The notes: generated by a model not told the origin, from the sequence alone. Counted from the first letter of the stretch, positions 52,665 to 61,783 are shown. The stretch: 64,000 nucleotides of DNA from Streptomyces nojiriensis (GCF_017639205.1 NZ_CP071139.1:2992001-3056000), one strand, 5' to 3'. Numbers and translations: made by a program.

Positions 52665-54187
52665 CACAGGCTCCCGTCGGCAGCGAGTTCGCGGTACCAG
52701 GGATCGGCGAGCCGCTGGGTCCATTCGTCGCCCGCGTGGACGGGCAGGACGGGCTGGCCGGCGAGTTCGCGGTAGATGTGCCGGAAGCCGTCCACGGACT
52801 GGTGGAGGGTGAACTTCTCCACGACGCGCTTGCGGGACATCCGGCCGAGCTCGGCCCGGCGTTCGTCGTCGCGGAGCAGGGCGAGGGTGGCGCGGGCCAT
52901 GGTCTCGGGCTCGCGGGGCGGTACGACGAGGCCGGTGTCGCCGACGGCCTCGCGGACTCCGCCGACGTCGGTGGAGACGGTGGTGCGGCCGCAGGACATG
53001 GCTTCGATGATGCTGAAGGGGAAGCCCTCGCTGATGGAGGAGAGCATGACGACGCTGCCGGCCGCGTAGGCCTGGGCCACCTGCTCGATGCGGCCCTCGT
53101 AGGTGATCCCGTCGGTCACGCCGAGTTCGGCGGCGAGCTTCTCCAGGCGGATCTTGTACTCCTCGCAGCCGGCCGGGACGGGGCCGAAGAGTCGCAGCCG
53201 CAGGGCGGGGAGTTCCTCGCGCATGAAGGCGTAGGCCCGGATGAGGGTTTCGAGGTCCTTGATCGGGTCGATGCGGCCGCACCAGCTGAGGGTGGGCACG
53301 TCGGGTTCGGGGCCGGCCTCGGGGAAGGCGTGCGGGTCGACGCCGTTGTAGACGGTGCGGATGCGGTCGGACTCGGCGCCTCCGCGCTCTTCCCAGCGGC
53401 GGTTGTACTGGTTGCACGGGGTGATCAGGTCGGCCTGCCGGTAGCCCTCGGTGTTGAGCTCGCGGTAGAAGCCGAGCATGAGGGCCTTGACGGGCCAGCG
53501 CTGGGCGGCGCTGCGGTAGCCGAGGTAGCGCTCGCGCAGGTAGATGCCGTGCTCGGTGAGCAGGAAGGGGACCCCGTCGAGGTATTTGGCGGCGAGGGCC
53601 GGGAGGGTGGCGAGGCCGCTGCTGACGGCGTGCGCGACGCTGTCGGGCGGGATCCGGACGCCGAGCGGGCGCAGCGCGTGTTCCAGCAGGTCGGTGGCGG
53701 TGAGCGCGTCGTGGATGGTGGGCTCGGCCTCGGCGGTGACGAGCCCGGGCCGGGTCCATACGTCCATCAGCAGCCGCAGGACCGACTCGGAGCGCAGGGC
53801 CGGTGCGAGTTTTCCGGCCCGGGCGAGGACGGCCAGTTCGCGCAGGGCCTCGGAGAAGCTGTGCCGGGCGGGATCGGGTTCGGCGTCGAGCAGGGAGAGC
53901 AGGAAGCTCTCGTAGACCTTGGTGAAGTGGCGGTGGGCCCTGCCGCGCAGGGCCGACCGGCGGATGCGGGACGGGAGCGGCCCCCAGAGCGGGAAGGCGG
54001 TGTGCCGGTAGACGTTGCGGGGCAGTTCCCAGGTGACCGGCTCTCGTCCGGAGCCGGTCAGGGCTATGACGTTGAAGTCGACCTCCGGCATACCTCGTAC
54101 CAGTTGGTCGCACCAGGTGCTGACGCCGCCGTGGACGTGCGGATAGGTGCCTTCGGTGAGCATGGTGACGTGACGCCCATGACTCAT
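52661..54187 (-). CDS. PelF-type GT4 glycosyltransferase
   Basis: 508 aa. The N-terminus MSHGRHVTMLTEGTYPHVHGGVSTW carries the PelF hallmark (TEGTYP, then a GGVSTW acceptor loop), after which the N-terminal domain is extended by a helical insertion of about 100 residues. The C-terminal GT4 domain has LSWCGRIDPIKDLETLIRAY, a GSVVMLSSISEGFPFSIIEAMSCG nucleotide-sugar site with the paired Glu residues (around 385-400) and VPPREPETMA. PelF uses a UDP-sugar (UDP-GalNAc in characterised systems) in the cytoplasm. ATG 54187 is preceded by a G-rich ribosome site. It is coupled to the 12-span protein by a 4-nt overlap and is 93 nt after the deacetylase. Confidence 0.92.
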   Translation of the reverse strand: MSHGRHVTMLTEGTYPHVHGGVSTWCDQLVRGMPEVDFNVIALTGSGREPVTWELPRNVYRHTAFPLWGPLPSRIRRSALRGRAHRHFTKVYESFLLSLLDAEPDPARHSFSEALRELAVLARAGKLAPALRSESVLRLLMDVWTRPGLVTAEAEPTIHDALTATDLLEHALRPLGVRIPPDSVAHAVSSGLATLPALAAKYLDGVPFLLTEHGIYLRERYLGYRSAAQRWPVKALMLGFYRELNTEGYRQADLITPCNQYNRRWEERGGAESDRIRTVYNGVDPHAFPEAGPEPDVPTLSWCGRIDPIKDLETLIRAYAFMREELPALRLRLFGPVPAGCEEYKIRLEKLAAELGVTDGITYEGRIEQVAQAYAAGSVVMLSSISEGFPFSIIEAMSCGRTTVSTDVGGVREAVGDTGLVVPPREPETMARATLALLRDDERRAELGRMSRKRVVEKFTLHQSVDGFRHIYRELAGQPVLPVHAGDEWTQRLADPWYRELAADGSLW

Positions 54188-54209
54188 GCGGTGTGTCCCC
54201 CCAGGACGG

Positions 54210-54247
54210 AAAAGGGGCCGGCGCCCGTGGTTTCGCGGAGCGCCGGC
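54210..54247 (-). terminator. hairpin plus T-tract inside the exopolysaccharide cluster
   Basis: In the 93-nt gap between the deacetylase and the glycosyltransferase, GCGCCGGC (54247-54240, minus-strand sense) and GCCGGCGC (54224-54217) can pair around 15 nt. They are followed by CCCC and four T. It looks like a weak terminator or attenuator that would lower downstream gene dosage relative to the deacetylase. Confidence 0.5.
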
Positions 54248-54280
54248 GCTAGGTGGTACTCGTGGTGGCTTGCTCGGCGG

Positions 54281-56308
54281 TCAGCTGGGCAGCTTGAGCG
54301 TGACGGCGCTCTGGAGCGTCTCCGGACCGGCCCAGGCGGAGCGGGTACCGGCGTAGGCGGTGCCGAAGTCGGCGGTGCCGAGCAGCAGCTGCTTCTTGGT
54401 GCCGGTGGGGGCGGTCACCGGGGCGACGACCCCGGAGGGCGCCTGGATGGTGACGTCGTTGCCGATGCGGTAGGCGGTGACCTTGCCGTCCGCGAGGGCC
54501 TTGTCCCAGACGGCGCGGCGCTGGAACTCGACGCCGGTGTCCTTCATGCTCTGGTTGACGATCGGCGCGCTGGGGGCGTAGAGGGCGCGGTAGGTGTCCA
54601 GGACCTGGTTGAGCACCGGGTAGAGGGTCCGGTCCTCGGCGAGGTTGGACTGGTGGACGTAGTGCGGCCGCGGGTCGTTGGCCAGGACGTGGCGCAGGGC
54701 GGTGCGGGCCTCGGCCGGGACGATGGCGTCGAGGTAGCCGGTGTTGACGTTCAGCGGGGCCGGCAGGCAGGTGGAGGTCGCCGGGTTGTCCTCGCAGACG
54801 CCGCTTCCGCCGTGGGCGCGGCTGGTGTAGATCCAGTTGTACTCGTCGGCCATCTCGGCGTTGGTGCCCGTGTTGTAGTACACGTTCATCGGGTGCCGGG
54901 GGACGGTGAGGGCCGCGCCGACCGCTCGCTGCGCCGGTTCGCGGGAGTTGTCGCTGCCCGCCCACTTGACCCCGTTGTCGGCGAGGGCGCCGGCCAGGTT
55001 GGGGTTGTCCACGGGCTGCTGCGGTGCGGTCTTGAGGCCGGAGTGCTCACCGGTGACCAGTTCGGTCCGGTCGGTGGTGATGCCCTTGGTGGCGGCCCAG
55101 TTGTTGTTGTCGCGGATCTGGGCGGAGATCTCTGCGCGGCTCATGTACTGGATCGCGCCGGCGGCGTTCTTCGTGCAGGTCCACGGGGTGACGGCGGTGT
55201 TCTGGACGCAGCCGAGGAACGGGTGGGTGTAGGTGTGGTTCATCCAACGGTACTTGGCGCGGTCGGCGACGAGCTGGGCGGTCATCGCGTCGACGCCGCC
55301 GTTCTCGGCCTTCCACTCCTCCCCGGCGCCGCCGTTGAAGAGCATGTCGAGCTTGAAGTTCTTCGACGTCTGCCACTGCGCCGCGTACACGGCGTCGGCG
55401 GCACTCATCCGGATGGTGCTCTCCTTGCCCTCGCCGCCCGCGCAGGCGTAGTCGCCCGGCGTGCAGTTCAGGTCCTTGTTCCAGCGGGCGTCGGGGGCGA
55501 AGACGTCGTCGACGTGGACCGCGAAGTAGTTGCGGCTCTGGCCGAGGTGCACCCCCCGGGTCAGCCAGTCGACGATGCCGCGGGCGAGCAGCCGGAACTG
55601 CTGCTGGTACTGGTTGTAGCCGAAGGTGACGACCAGTTCGCTGCGGCCGTCGTGCGTGTATTCGCCGACGAGCGAGGCCCGGCCGGAGCCGACGGGCGCG
55701 TCGACGTAGCTGGTGTAGCCGGGGCGCGGCTTGCCCATGAAGCCGAAGCTCTCGGGGACCAGGGCCGAGTTGTCCTCGAAGGCGATCTGGCCGCCGAGGT
55801 AGGCGAAGGGGCCGGCCTTTCCGGCGGTGGTGACGGCGGCCCGGGTGCCGTCGAGCTGGCCGCTGTAGCCGCCGTTGTCGGTGTATTCCAGCCCGACGCC
55901 GGGGTGGGCCCAGGTGTAGGCGTCAACCTGGCGGATGCCGTACGTCGTCTCGTAGGCGGTGAGGGCGGCCATCTCGGCCGAGCCCTCGCCGAACGGGTTC
56001 TCGTTGGGCAGGACGACACCCTGGTACTTGGCGCGCGGACGGCCGTCCACCGTGTCGCTGAGGAAGCCCGCGTTGATGACCGGGCGGCCGCTGCTGCCCA
56101 GCTGGACGCGGGTGTAGGGCACCCCCGTGTCGCGGAGTTCCGCGGTGATCGCCTCGACCGAGCTGCCGCCGTCGTCGACGACCAGCACCTTCAGGTCGAT
56201 GCGCGGCGCCACGGCCGCCTGAGCGGTCGAGGCGGGTACTGCCACGGACACCAGGGCTGCTGCCGCCATCATCGCGGCGACCCTGTTCATCCGATTCTTG
56301 TTGACCAT
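54281..56308 (-). CDS. secreted CE18-like (Agd3-type) polysaccharide deacetylase
   Basis: 675 aa from the ATG at 56308 with GGAAAGG upstream. A Sec signal peptide (about residues 1-32, ending AQAA) is followed by an N-terminal domain built on LKVLVVDDGGSSVEAI, then a beta-rich region. The catalytic domain holds the metal-site motifs YFAVHVDDVFAPDARW (His265, Asp267, Asp268) and MNHTYTHPFLG (His358, His362). This DD/HxxxH layout is that of Agd3, the fungal galactosaminogalactan deacetylase (CE18). A C-terminal beta domain ends the protein. It should remove acetyl groups from GalNAc units outside the cell, making a cationic adhesive polymer. It is first in the cluster. Confidence 0.88.
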   Translation of the reverse strand: MVNKNRMNRVAAMMAAAALVSVAVPASTAQAAVAPRIDLKVLVVDDGGSSVEAITAELRDTGVPYTRVQLGSSGRPVINAGFLSDTVDGRPRAKYQGVVLPNENPFGEGSAEMAALTAYETTYGIRQVDAYTWAHPGVGLEYTDNGGYSGQLDGTRAAVTTAGKAGPFAYLGGQIAFEDNSALVPESFGFMGKPRPGYTSYVDAPVGSGRASLVGEYTHDGRSELVVTFGYNQYQQQFRLLARGIVDWLTRGVHLGQSRNYFAVHVDDVFAPDARWNKDLNCTPGDYACAGGEGKESTIRMSAADAVYAAQWQTSKNFKLDMLFNGGAGEEWKAENGGVDAMTAQLVADRAKYRWMNHTYTHPFLGCVQNTAVTPWTCTKNAAGAIQYMSRAEISAQIRDNNNWAATKGITTDRTELVTGEHSGLKTAPQQPVDNPNLAGALADNGVKWAGSDNSREPAQRAVGAALTVPRHPMNVYYNTGTNAEMADEYNWIYTSRAHGGSGVCEDNPATSTCLPAPLNVNTGYLDAIVPAEARTALRHVLANDPRPHYVHQSNLAEDRTLYPVLNQVLDTYRALYAPSAPIVNQSMKDTGVEFQRRAVWDKALADGKVTAYRIGNDVTIQAPSGVVAPVTAPTGTKKQLLLGTADFGTAYAGTRSAWAGPETLQSAVTLKLPS

Positions 56309-56653
56309 ATTCGGCCTTTCCCCCCGCAGGCGTCCCTCGACCGGCCCTTGGCGGACAGCCGGGCCTGGGAGGCTCTGTGGAAATCATGCAAAGGAACCCC
56401 GCGTCCCCTTGCGAGAGTGGACCGAGTCTTTCGGACCTCGTCAGGTCTACGGGGCAAACCTGGAGCAGAGTCCACAGATGGGTGAACCTGATGGCCTCTT
56501 GATCGAACAACTTGCCAAACCTTCGAGTGACGTACGGACGAGCGCCTACGCGTAGGCTCATTTCTGGCGGCCGTCGGGCCCGAATACGATCGCTACGGAT
56601 GGCCGTCCACCCACTCGGCCCACACACACAAACGGAAGCGAGACTTCACCACC
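56309..56653. promoter_or_regulatory. divergent promoter region, deacetylase cluster / pepA
   Basis: 345 nt with no supported gene. A perfect 14-bp palindrome GCCTACGCGTAGGC (56544-56557) overlaps a -10-like TAGGCT, about 95 nt before the pepA start. The minus-strand promoter for the exopolysaccharide cluster should also lie here, but I cannot fix its hexamers. Confidence 0.45.
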
Positions 56654-58192
56654 GTGACTGCTCTGACTCTCAGCACTGCCGGCGCGGCGACGCTCCGCGC
56701 CGACGCCCTCGTGGTCGGCGTGGCGAAGGGCCCCAAGGGACCGATCGTCGCCGCGGGCGCCGAGGCCGTGGACAAGGCGTACGACGGTAAGCTCGCCGGC
56801 GTCCTCGACGCGCTGGGCGCCTCGGGCGCCGAAGGCGAGATCACCAAGCTGCCGGCCCCGGCGGGCCTCAAGGTCCCGGTCGTGCTGGCGGTGGGGCTCG
56901 GCTCCGTCCCCGAGAAGGACGAGTCGTTCGACGAGGAGGTGCTGCGCCGCGCCGCCGGCGCCGCCGCCCGCGCGCTGCACGGCAACAAGAAGGCCGCCTT
57001 CGCCCTCCCCCTGGAGGACGCCTCGGCCGTCACCGCCGTCGCCGAGGGCGCCCTGCTGGGCGCGTACGCGTTCACCGCCTACCAGGGCGGCGAGAACAAG
57101 GTCCGCAAGGACGCCAAGGGCGCGGCCCCGAAGCAGCCGCTCGCCGAGGTGGCGCTGCTGGGCGCCAAGCCCCGCGACAAGGAGCACAAGGCCGCCGTCG
57201 AGCGCGCCGCGGTCGTCGCGGCCGAGGTCAACGTCGCCCGCGACCTCGTGAACACCCCGCCGAACGACCTGACCCCCGAGGCCTTCGCCGCGGTCGCCTC
57301 CGCGGCCGCGAAGGAGAACGGCGTCAAGGTCCAGGTGCTGGACGAGAAGGCCCTGATCAAGGGCGGCTTCGGCGGCATCATGGGCGTCGGCAAGGGCTCC
57401 GAGAACCCGCCGCGCCTGGTGAAGCTCACCTACACGCACCCGAAGGCGGAGAAGACCCTGGCCTTCGTCGGCAAGGGCATCACCTACGACTCGGGCGGCA
57501 TCTCCCTGAAGCCGGCCGGCCACAACGAGACGATGAAGTGCGACATGGCCGGCGCCGCCGCCGTGTTCGCCTCCGTCGTCGCGGCCGCGAAGCTGGGCCT
57601 GAAGGTCAACGTCACCGGCTGGCTGGCGCTCGCCGAGAACATGCCGTCCGGCTCCGCCACCAAGCCCGGTGACGTGCTGCGCATGTACAGCGGCAAGACC
57701 GTCGAGGTCCTCAACACGGACGCCGAGGGCCGCCTGGTCCTCGGTGACGCGCTGACCAAGGCCTCCGAGGACAACCCGGACGCGATCGTCGACGTCGCCA
57801 CCCTGACCGGCGCCATGGTGCTCGCCCTCGGCGACCGCACCTTCGGGATCATGGCCAACGACGACGCCTTCCGCACGTCGATCCACGAGATCGCCGAGGA
57901 GGTCGGCGAGTCCTCCTGGCCGATGCCGCTCCCCGCCGAGCTGCGCAAGACCATGGACTCCCCCACCGCCGACATCGCGAACATGGGTGTCCGCATGGGC
58001 GGCGGCCTGGTGGCCGGCCTCTTCCTGCAGGAGTTCGTCGGCGAGGGCATCACCTGGGCCCACCTCGACATCGCCGGCCCGGCCTTCCACGAGGGCGCGC
58101 CGCACGGCTACACCCCCAAGGGCGGCACCGGCTCCGCCGTCCGCACCCTGGTGCGTCTGGCCGAGCGCACGGCCACGGGCGACCTGGGCTGA
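56654..58192 (+). CDS. pepA: leucyl aminopeptidase (M17)
   Basis: 512 aa from a GTG at 56654. The C-terminal catalytic domain has the two-metal site of M17 enzymes: VGKGITYDSGGISLKP with the Lys and Asp ligands, MKCDMAGAAAV, and the family signature NTDAEGRLVLGDAL near residue 355. The N-terminal domain (about residues 1-160) is the usual alpha/beta regulatory part. It forms hexamers that remove N-terminal residues from peptides in the cytoplasm. E. coli PepA also binds DNA, which is not implied here. The gene is convergent with nothing and is closed by a 15-bp hairpin before lpdA. Confidence 0.96.
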   Translation: MTALTLSTAGAATLRADALVVGVAKGPKGPIVAAGAEAVDKAYDGKLAGVLDALGASGAEGEITKLPAPAGLKVPVVLAVGLGSVPEKDESFDEEVLRRAAGAAARALHGNKKAAFALPLEDASAVTAVAEGALLGAYAFTAYQGGENKVRKDAKGAAPKQPLAEVALLGAKPRDKEHKAAVERAAVVAAEVNVARDLVNTPPNDLTPEAFAAVASAAAKENGVKVQVLDEKALIKGGFGGIMGVGKGSENPPRLVKLTYTHPKAEKTLAFVGKGITYDSGGISLKPAGHNETMKCDMAGAAAVFASVVAAAKLGLKVNVTGWLALAENMPSGSATKPGDVLRMYSGKTVEVLNTDAEGRLVLGDALTKASEDNPDAIVDVATLTGAMVLALGDRTFGIMANDDAFRTSIHEIAEEVGESSWPMPLPAELRKTMDSPTADIANMGVRMGGGLVAGLFLQEFVGEGITWAHLDIAGPAFHEGAPHGYTPKGGTGSAVRTLVRLAERTATGDLG

Positions 58193-58214
58193 ATACCACG
58201 CGCGATGTGACGTG

Positions 58215-58250
58215 ACGCACCCCGGGCCCGCTCAAGGGCCCGGGGTGCGT
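58215..58250. terminator. pepA terminator
   Basis: A perfect 15-bp stem ACGCACCCCGGGCCC (58215-58229) / 58236-58250 with a 6-nt loop, 22 nt after the pepA stop. Confidence 0.9.
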
Positions 58251-58311
58251 CCGTCCGCGCCCGTTCCCGGTACCATCCGCGTCCGTCTCACGGCGAAACC
58301 TCAAGGAATCG

Positions 58312-58335
58312 GTAGGTATCTCCGTAGGTACCTAC
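58312..58335. promoter_or_regulatory. palindromic candidate operator upstream of lpdA
   Basis: GTAGGTA occurs at 58312-58318 and again at 58324-58330, the second copy forming the perfect 12-bp palindrome GTAGGTACCTAC (58324-58335). It lies about 200 nt before the lpdA start in a 284-nt gap. It is a possible regulator site; no regulator is assigned. Confidence 0.4.
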
Positions 58336-58534
58336 GCAGTGGTAACCCCCGGTCCGGGCAGATCGCCCGATCACATCGTGGGCCCGGCGTCCCGCGTTCC
58401 CCCGACAAATGCGAAGATGGGTTCTCGGCAGGACAGGGCCCCCACCACAGGGCCGAAGAAACAAGCGGCCGTATACCAGCCGCCGCCCGGTCACAGAGGA
58501 CCGGTGCCCGGCGCACATGCATGGAGGACGTGAC

Positions 58535-59923
58535 GTGGCGAACGACGCCAGCACCGTTTTCGACCTAGTGATCCTCGGCGGTGGCAGTGGCGGTTACGCC
58601 GCGGCGCTGCGCGCATCCCAGCTGGGTCTGGACGTTGCCCTGATCGAGAAGAACAAGCTCGGCGGCACCTGCCTGCACAACGGCTGCATCCCCACGAAGG
58701 CTCTGCTGCACGCGGGCGAGATCGCGGACCAGGCCCGTGAAGCCGCCCAGTTCGGTGTCAAGACCTCCTTCGAGGGAATCGACATCGCGGGTGTCCACAA
58801 GTACAAGGACGAGGTCATCTCGGGCCTGTACAAGGGTCTGCAGGGCCTGGTCGCCTCCCGCAAGGTGACCTACATCGAGGGAGAGGGCCGCCTCTCCTCC
58901 CCGACTTCCGTCGACGTGAACGGCCGGCGCATCCAGGGCCGCCACATCCTGCTGGCGACCGGCTCCGTGCCGAAGTCGCTGCCGGGCCTGAACATCGACG
59001 GCAACCGCATCATCTCCTCGGACCACGCGCTGGTCCTGGACCGCGTCCCCGAGTCGGCGATCGTCCTGGGCGGCGGCGTCATCGGCGTCGAGTTCGCCTC
59101 GGCGTGGAAGTCCTTCGGTTCCGACATCACCGTCATCGAGGGCCTCAAGCACCTCGTGCCGGTCGAGGACGAGAACAGCTCGAAGCTGCTGGAGCGCGCG
59201 TTCCGCAAGCGCGGCATCAAGTTCAACCTGGGCACCTTCTTCGACAAGGCCGAGTACACGGAGAACGGCGTCCGCGTGACGCTGGTCGACGGCAAGACCT
59301 TCGAGGCCGAGGTGCTGCTGGTCGCGGTGGGTCGCGGCCCCGTCTCGCAGGGTCTGGGCTACGAGGAGCAGGGCGTCGCGATGGACCGCGGCTACGTCCT
59401 GGTCGACGAGTACATGCAGACCAACGTGCCGACCATCTCGGCCGTCGGTGACCTCGTCCCCACCCTCCAGCTCGCGCACGTCGGCTTCGCCGAGGGCATC
59501 CTGGTCGCAGAGCGTCTGGCCGGCCTCAAGGCCGTCCCGATCGACTACGACGGTGTCCCGCGCGTCACCTACTGCCACCCCGAGGTCGCTTCCGTCGGCA
59601 TCACCGAGGCCAAGGCCAAGGAGATCTACGGCGCGGACAAGGTCGTGGCCCTGAAGTACAACCTGGCGGGCAACGGCAAGAGCAAGATCCTCAAGACCGC
59701 GGGCGAGATCAAGCTCGTCCAGGTCAAGGACGGTGCCGTGGTCGGCGTCCACATGGTCGGTGACCGGATGGGCGAGCAGGTCGGCGAGGCCCAGCTGATC
59801 TACAACTGGGAAGCTCTGCCGGCCGAGGTCGCGCAGCTCATCCACGCGCACCCGACCCAGAACGAAGCGATGGGCGAGGCCCACCTGGCCCTCGCCGGCA
59901 AGCCGCTTCACTCCCACGACTAA
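58535..59923 (+). CDS. lpdA: dihydrolipoyl dehydrogenase (E3)
   Basis: 462 aa from a GTG at 58535 with GGAGG 7 nt upstream; the frame extends further but the FAD-binding start (FDLVILGGGSGGYAAALRA) fixes it. The redox-active disulfide is in GGTCLHNGCIPTK (Cys near 45 and 50). The NAD domain has VLGGGVIGVEFASAW, and the active-site His-Glu pair is in HAHPTQNEAMGEAH near the C-terminus. It reoxidises dihydrolipoamide on the E2 protein encoded next (54 nt downstream), passing electrons to NAD+. It is the shared E3 of the 2-oxoacid dehydrogenase complexes. Confidence 0.97.
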   Translation: MANDASTVFDLVILGGGSGGYAAALRASQLGLDVALIEKNKLGGTCLHNGCIPTKALLHAGEIADQAREAAQFGVKTSFEGIDIAGVHKYKDEVISGLYKGLQGLVASRKVTYIEGEGRLSSPTSVDVNGRRIQGRHILLATGSVPKSLPGLNIDGNRIISSDHALVLDRVPESAIVLGGGVIGVEFASAWKSFGSDITVIEGLKHLVPVEDENSSKLLERAFRKRGIKFNLGTFFDKAEYTENGVRVTLVDGKTFEAEVLLVAVGRGPVSQGLGYEEQGVAMDRGYVLVDEYMQTNVPTISAVGDLVPTLQLAHVGFAEGILVAERLAGLKAVPIDYDGVPRVTYCHPEVASVGITEAKAKEIYGADKVVALKYNLAGNGKSKILKTAGEIKLVQVKDGAVVGVHMVGDRMGEQVGEAQLIYNWEALPAEVAQLIHAHPTQNEAMGEAHLALAGKPLHSHD

Positions 59924-59977
59924 TTCGTCACGGGCGCGACGACCACTTCCGCACATTCGTTAGGAGCAACTGAAACC

Positions 59978-61753
59978 ATGTCGGTTTCCGTAACCCTTCC
60001 GGCGCTCGGTGAGAGCGTCACCGAGGGCACTGTCACCCGCTGGCTGAAGGCCGAGGGCGAGCGCGTCGAGGCCGACGAGCCGCTGCTCGAGGTCTCGACC
60101 GACAAGGTCGACACCGAGATCCCCTCCCCCGTGTCGGGCATCCTGGCCTCCATCAAGGTCGCCGAGGACGAGACCGTCGAGGTCGGCGCCGAGCTGGCCG
60201 TCATCGACGACGGCTCCGGCGCTCCCGCCGCCGCGGCTCCCGCCGCCGAGCCGGCCCCTGCCGCCGAGGCCCCCGCGGCTCCGGCCCCGGTCGCCGAAGC
60301 CCCCGCGGCTCCGGCCCCGGTCGCCGAGGCCCCCGCCGCGGAGGCCGCTCCGGCCGCCGCCGGCACCGATGTCGTGCTCCCCGCGCTGGGCGAGTCCGTC
60401 ACCGAGGGCACCGTCACCCGTTGGCTGAAGGCCGTCGGCGAGTCGGTCGAGGCCGACGAGCCGCTGCTCGAGGTCTCCACGGACAAGGTCGACACCGAGA
60501 TCCCCGCGCCGGTCTCCGGCACGCTGCTGGAGATCCTGGTCGGCGAGGACGAGACCGCCGAGGTCGGCGCCCGCCTGGCCGTCATCGGCGTCGCCGGTGC
60601 CGCTCCGGCCGCCCCGGCTCCGGCCGCCGCCCCGGCCCCCGTGGCCGCGCCGGCCCCGGTCGCCCCGGCTGCCCCGGTCGCCGCTCCGGCTCCGGTCGCC
60701 CCGGCCGCTCCGGTCGCCGCTCCGGCTCCGGTCCAGGCCGCCGCCCCGGTGGCCGCTCCGGCCCCGGTCGCCCCCGTCGTCCCGGCTCCGGCCGCTCCGG
60801 CAGCCGCTCCGGCGTCCGCCGGTGACGAGGGCGCGTACGTGACCCCGCTGGTGCGCAAGCTCGCCTCGGAGTCCGGCGTCAACCTGTCCACGGTCTCGGG
60901 CACCGGTGTCGGTGGCCGTATCCGCAAGCAGGACGTCCTGGCCGCCGCCGAGGCCGCCAAGGCCGCTGCCGCCGCTCCCGCGCCGGCCGCTGCCGCTCCG
61001 GCCGCCAAGGCTCCGGCCGCCGCGGTCTCCGAGCTGCGCGGTCAGACGGTCAAGATGACCCGCATGCGCAAGGTCATCGGCGACAACATGATGAAGGCCC
61101 TGCACTCGCAGGCTCAGCTCAGCTCCGTGGTCGAGGTGGACATCACCAAGATCATGAAGCTGCGCGAGAAGGCCAAGGGCGCGTTCCTGGCCCGTGAGGG
61201 CGTCAAGCTCTCGCCGATGCCGTTCTTCGTCAAGGCCGCTGCCCAGGCGCTGAAGGCCCACGCGGTCGTCAACGCCCGGATCAACGAGGACGAGGGCACC
61301 ATCACCTACTTCGACTCGGAGAACATCGGCATCGCCGTCGACTCCGAGAAGGGCCTGATGACCCCGGTCATCAAGGGTGCCGGTGACCTCAACCTGGCGG
61401 GCATCTCCAAGGCGACCGCCGACCTGGCCGCCAAGGTCCGCGGCAACAAGATCACGCCGGACGAGCTGTCGGGCGCGACCTTCACCATCAGCAACACCGG
61501 CTCGCGCGGTGCGCTGTTCGACACCGTCATCGTGCCGCCGAACCAGGTCGCCATCCTGGGCATCGGTGCCACCGTCAAGCGTCCGGTGGTCCTGGAGACC
61601 GCCGAGGGCACCGTCATCGGCGCCCGCGACATGACGTACCTGACCCTGTCCTACGACCACCGCCTGGTGGACGGCGCGGACGCGGCCCGGTACCTCTCGG
61701 CCGTCAAGGCGATCCTCGAGGCCGGCGAGTTCGAGGTCGAGCTCGGTCTCTGA
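59978..61753 (+). CDS. sucB: E2 dihydrolipoyl acyltransferase with two lipoyl domains
   Basis: 591 aa. Two lipoyl domains (Lys43 and Lys170 in TDKVDTEIP) are joined by Ala/Pro-rich linkers. A peripheral-subunit-binding domain lies at about 286-322 ([15 protein letters not shown], then [11 protein letters not shown]) and a catalytic domain follows, with the active-site His in [16 protein letters not shown] near 560. Often annotated as succinyltransferase, but its position between lpdA and aceE suggests it also, or mainly, serves as the acetyltransferase of pyruvate dehydrogenase, as in other actinobacteria. The linker DNA consists of repeating GCTCCGGCCCCGGTCGCC-like units and may vary in length among strains. 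AGGAG lies 12 nt before the ATG. Confidence 0.95.
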   Translation: MSVSVTLPALGESVTEGTVTRWLKAEGERVEADEPLLEVSTDKVDTEIPSPVSGILASIKVAEDETVEVGAELAVIDDGSGAPAAAAPAAEPAPAAEAPAAPAPVAEAPAAPAPVAEAPAAEAAPAAAGTDVVLPALGESVTEGTVTRWLKAVGESVEADEPLLEVSTDKVDTEIPAPVSGTLLEILVGEDETAEVGARLAVIGVAGAAPAAPAPAAAPAPVAAPAPVAPAAPVAAPAPVAPAAPVAAPAPVQAAAPVAAPAPVAPVVPAPAAPAAAPASAGDEGAYVTPLVRKLASESGVNLSTVSGTGVGGRIRKQDVLAAAEAAKAAAAAPAPAAAAPAAKAPAAAVSELRGQTVKMTRMRKVIGDNMMKALHSQAQLSSVVEVDITKIMKLREKAKGAFLAREGVKLSPMPFFVKAAAQALKAHAVVNARINEDEGTITYFDSENIGIAVDSEKGLMTPVIKGAGDLNLAGISKATADLAAKVRGNKITPDELSGATFTISNTGSRGALFDTVIVPPNQVAILGIGATVKRPVVLETAEGTVIGARDMTYLTLSYDHRLVDGADAARYLSAVKAILEAGEFEVELGL

Positions 61754-61783
61754 GCCGAACGGCTTGTAACCAGCCTCACTGTC

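Noticed and set aside
49610..56308. Exopolysaccharide cluster as a recent foreign island
   Set aside because: GC content and codon use look like the flanking core genes, and no integrase, tRNA or transposase borders it. Older transfer cannot be excluded.
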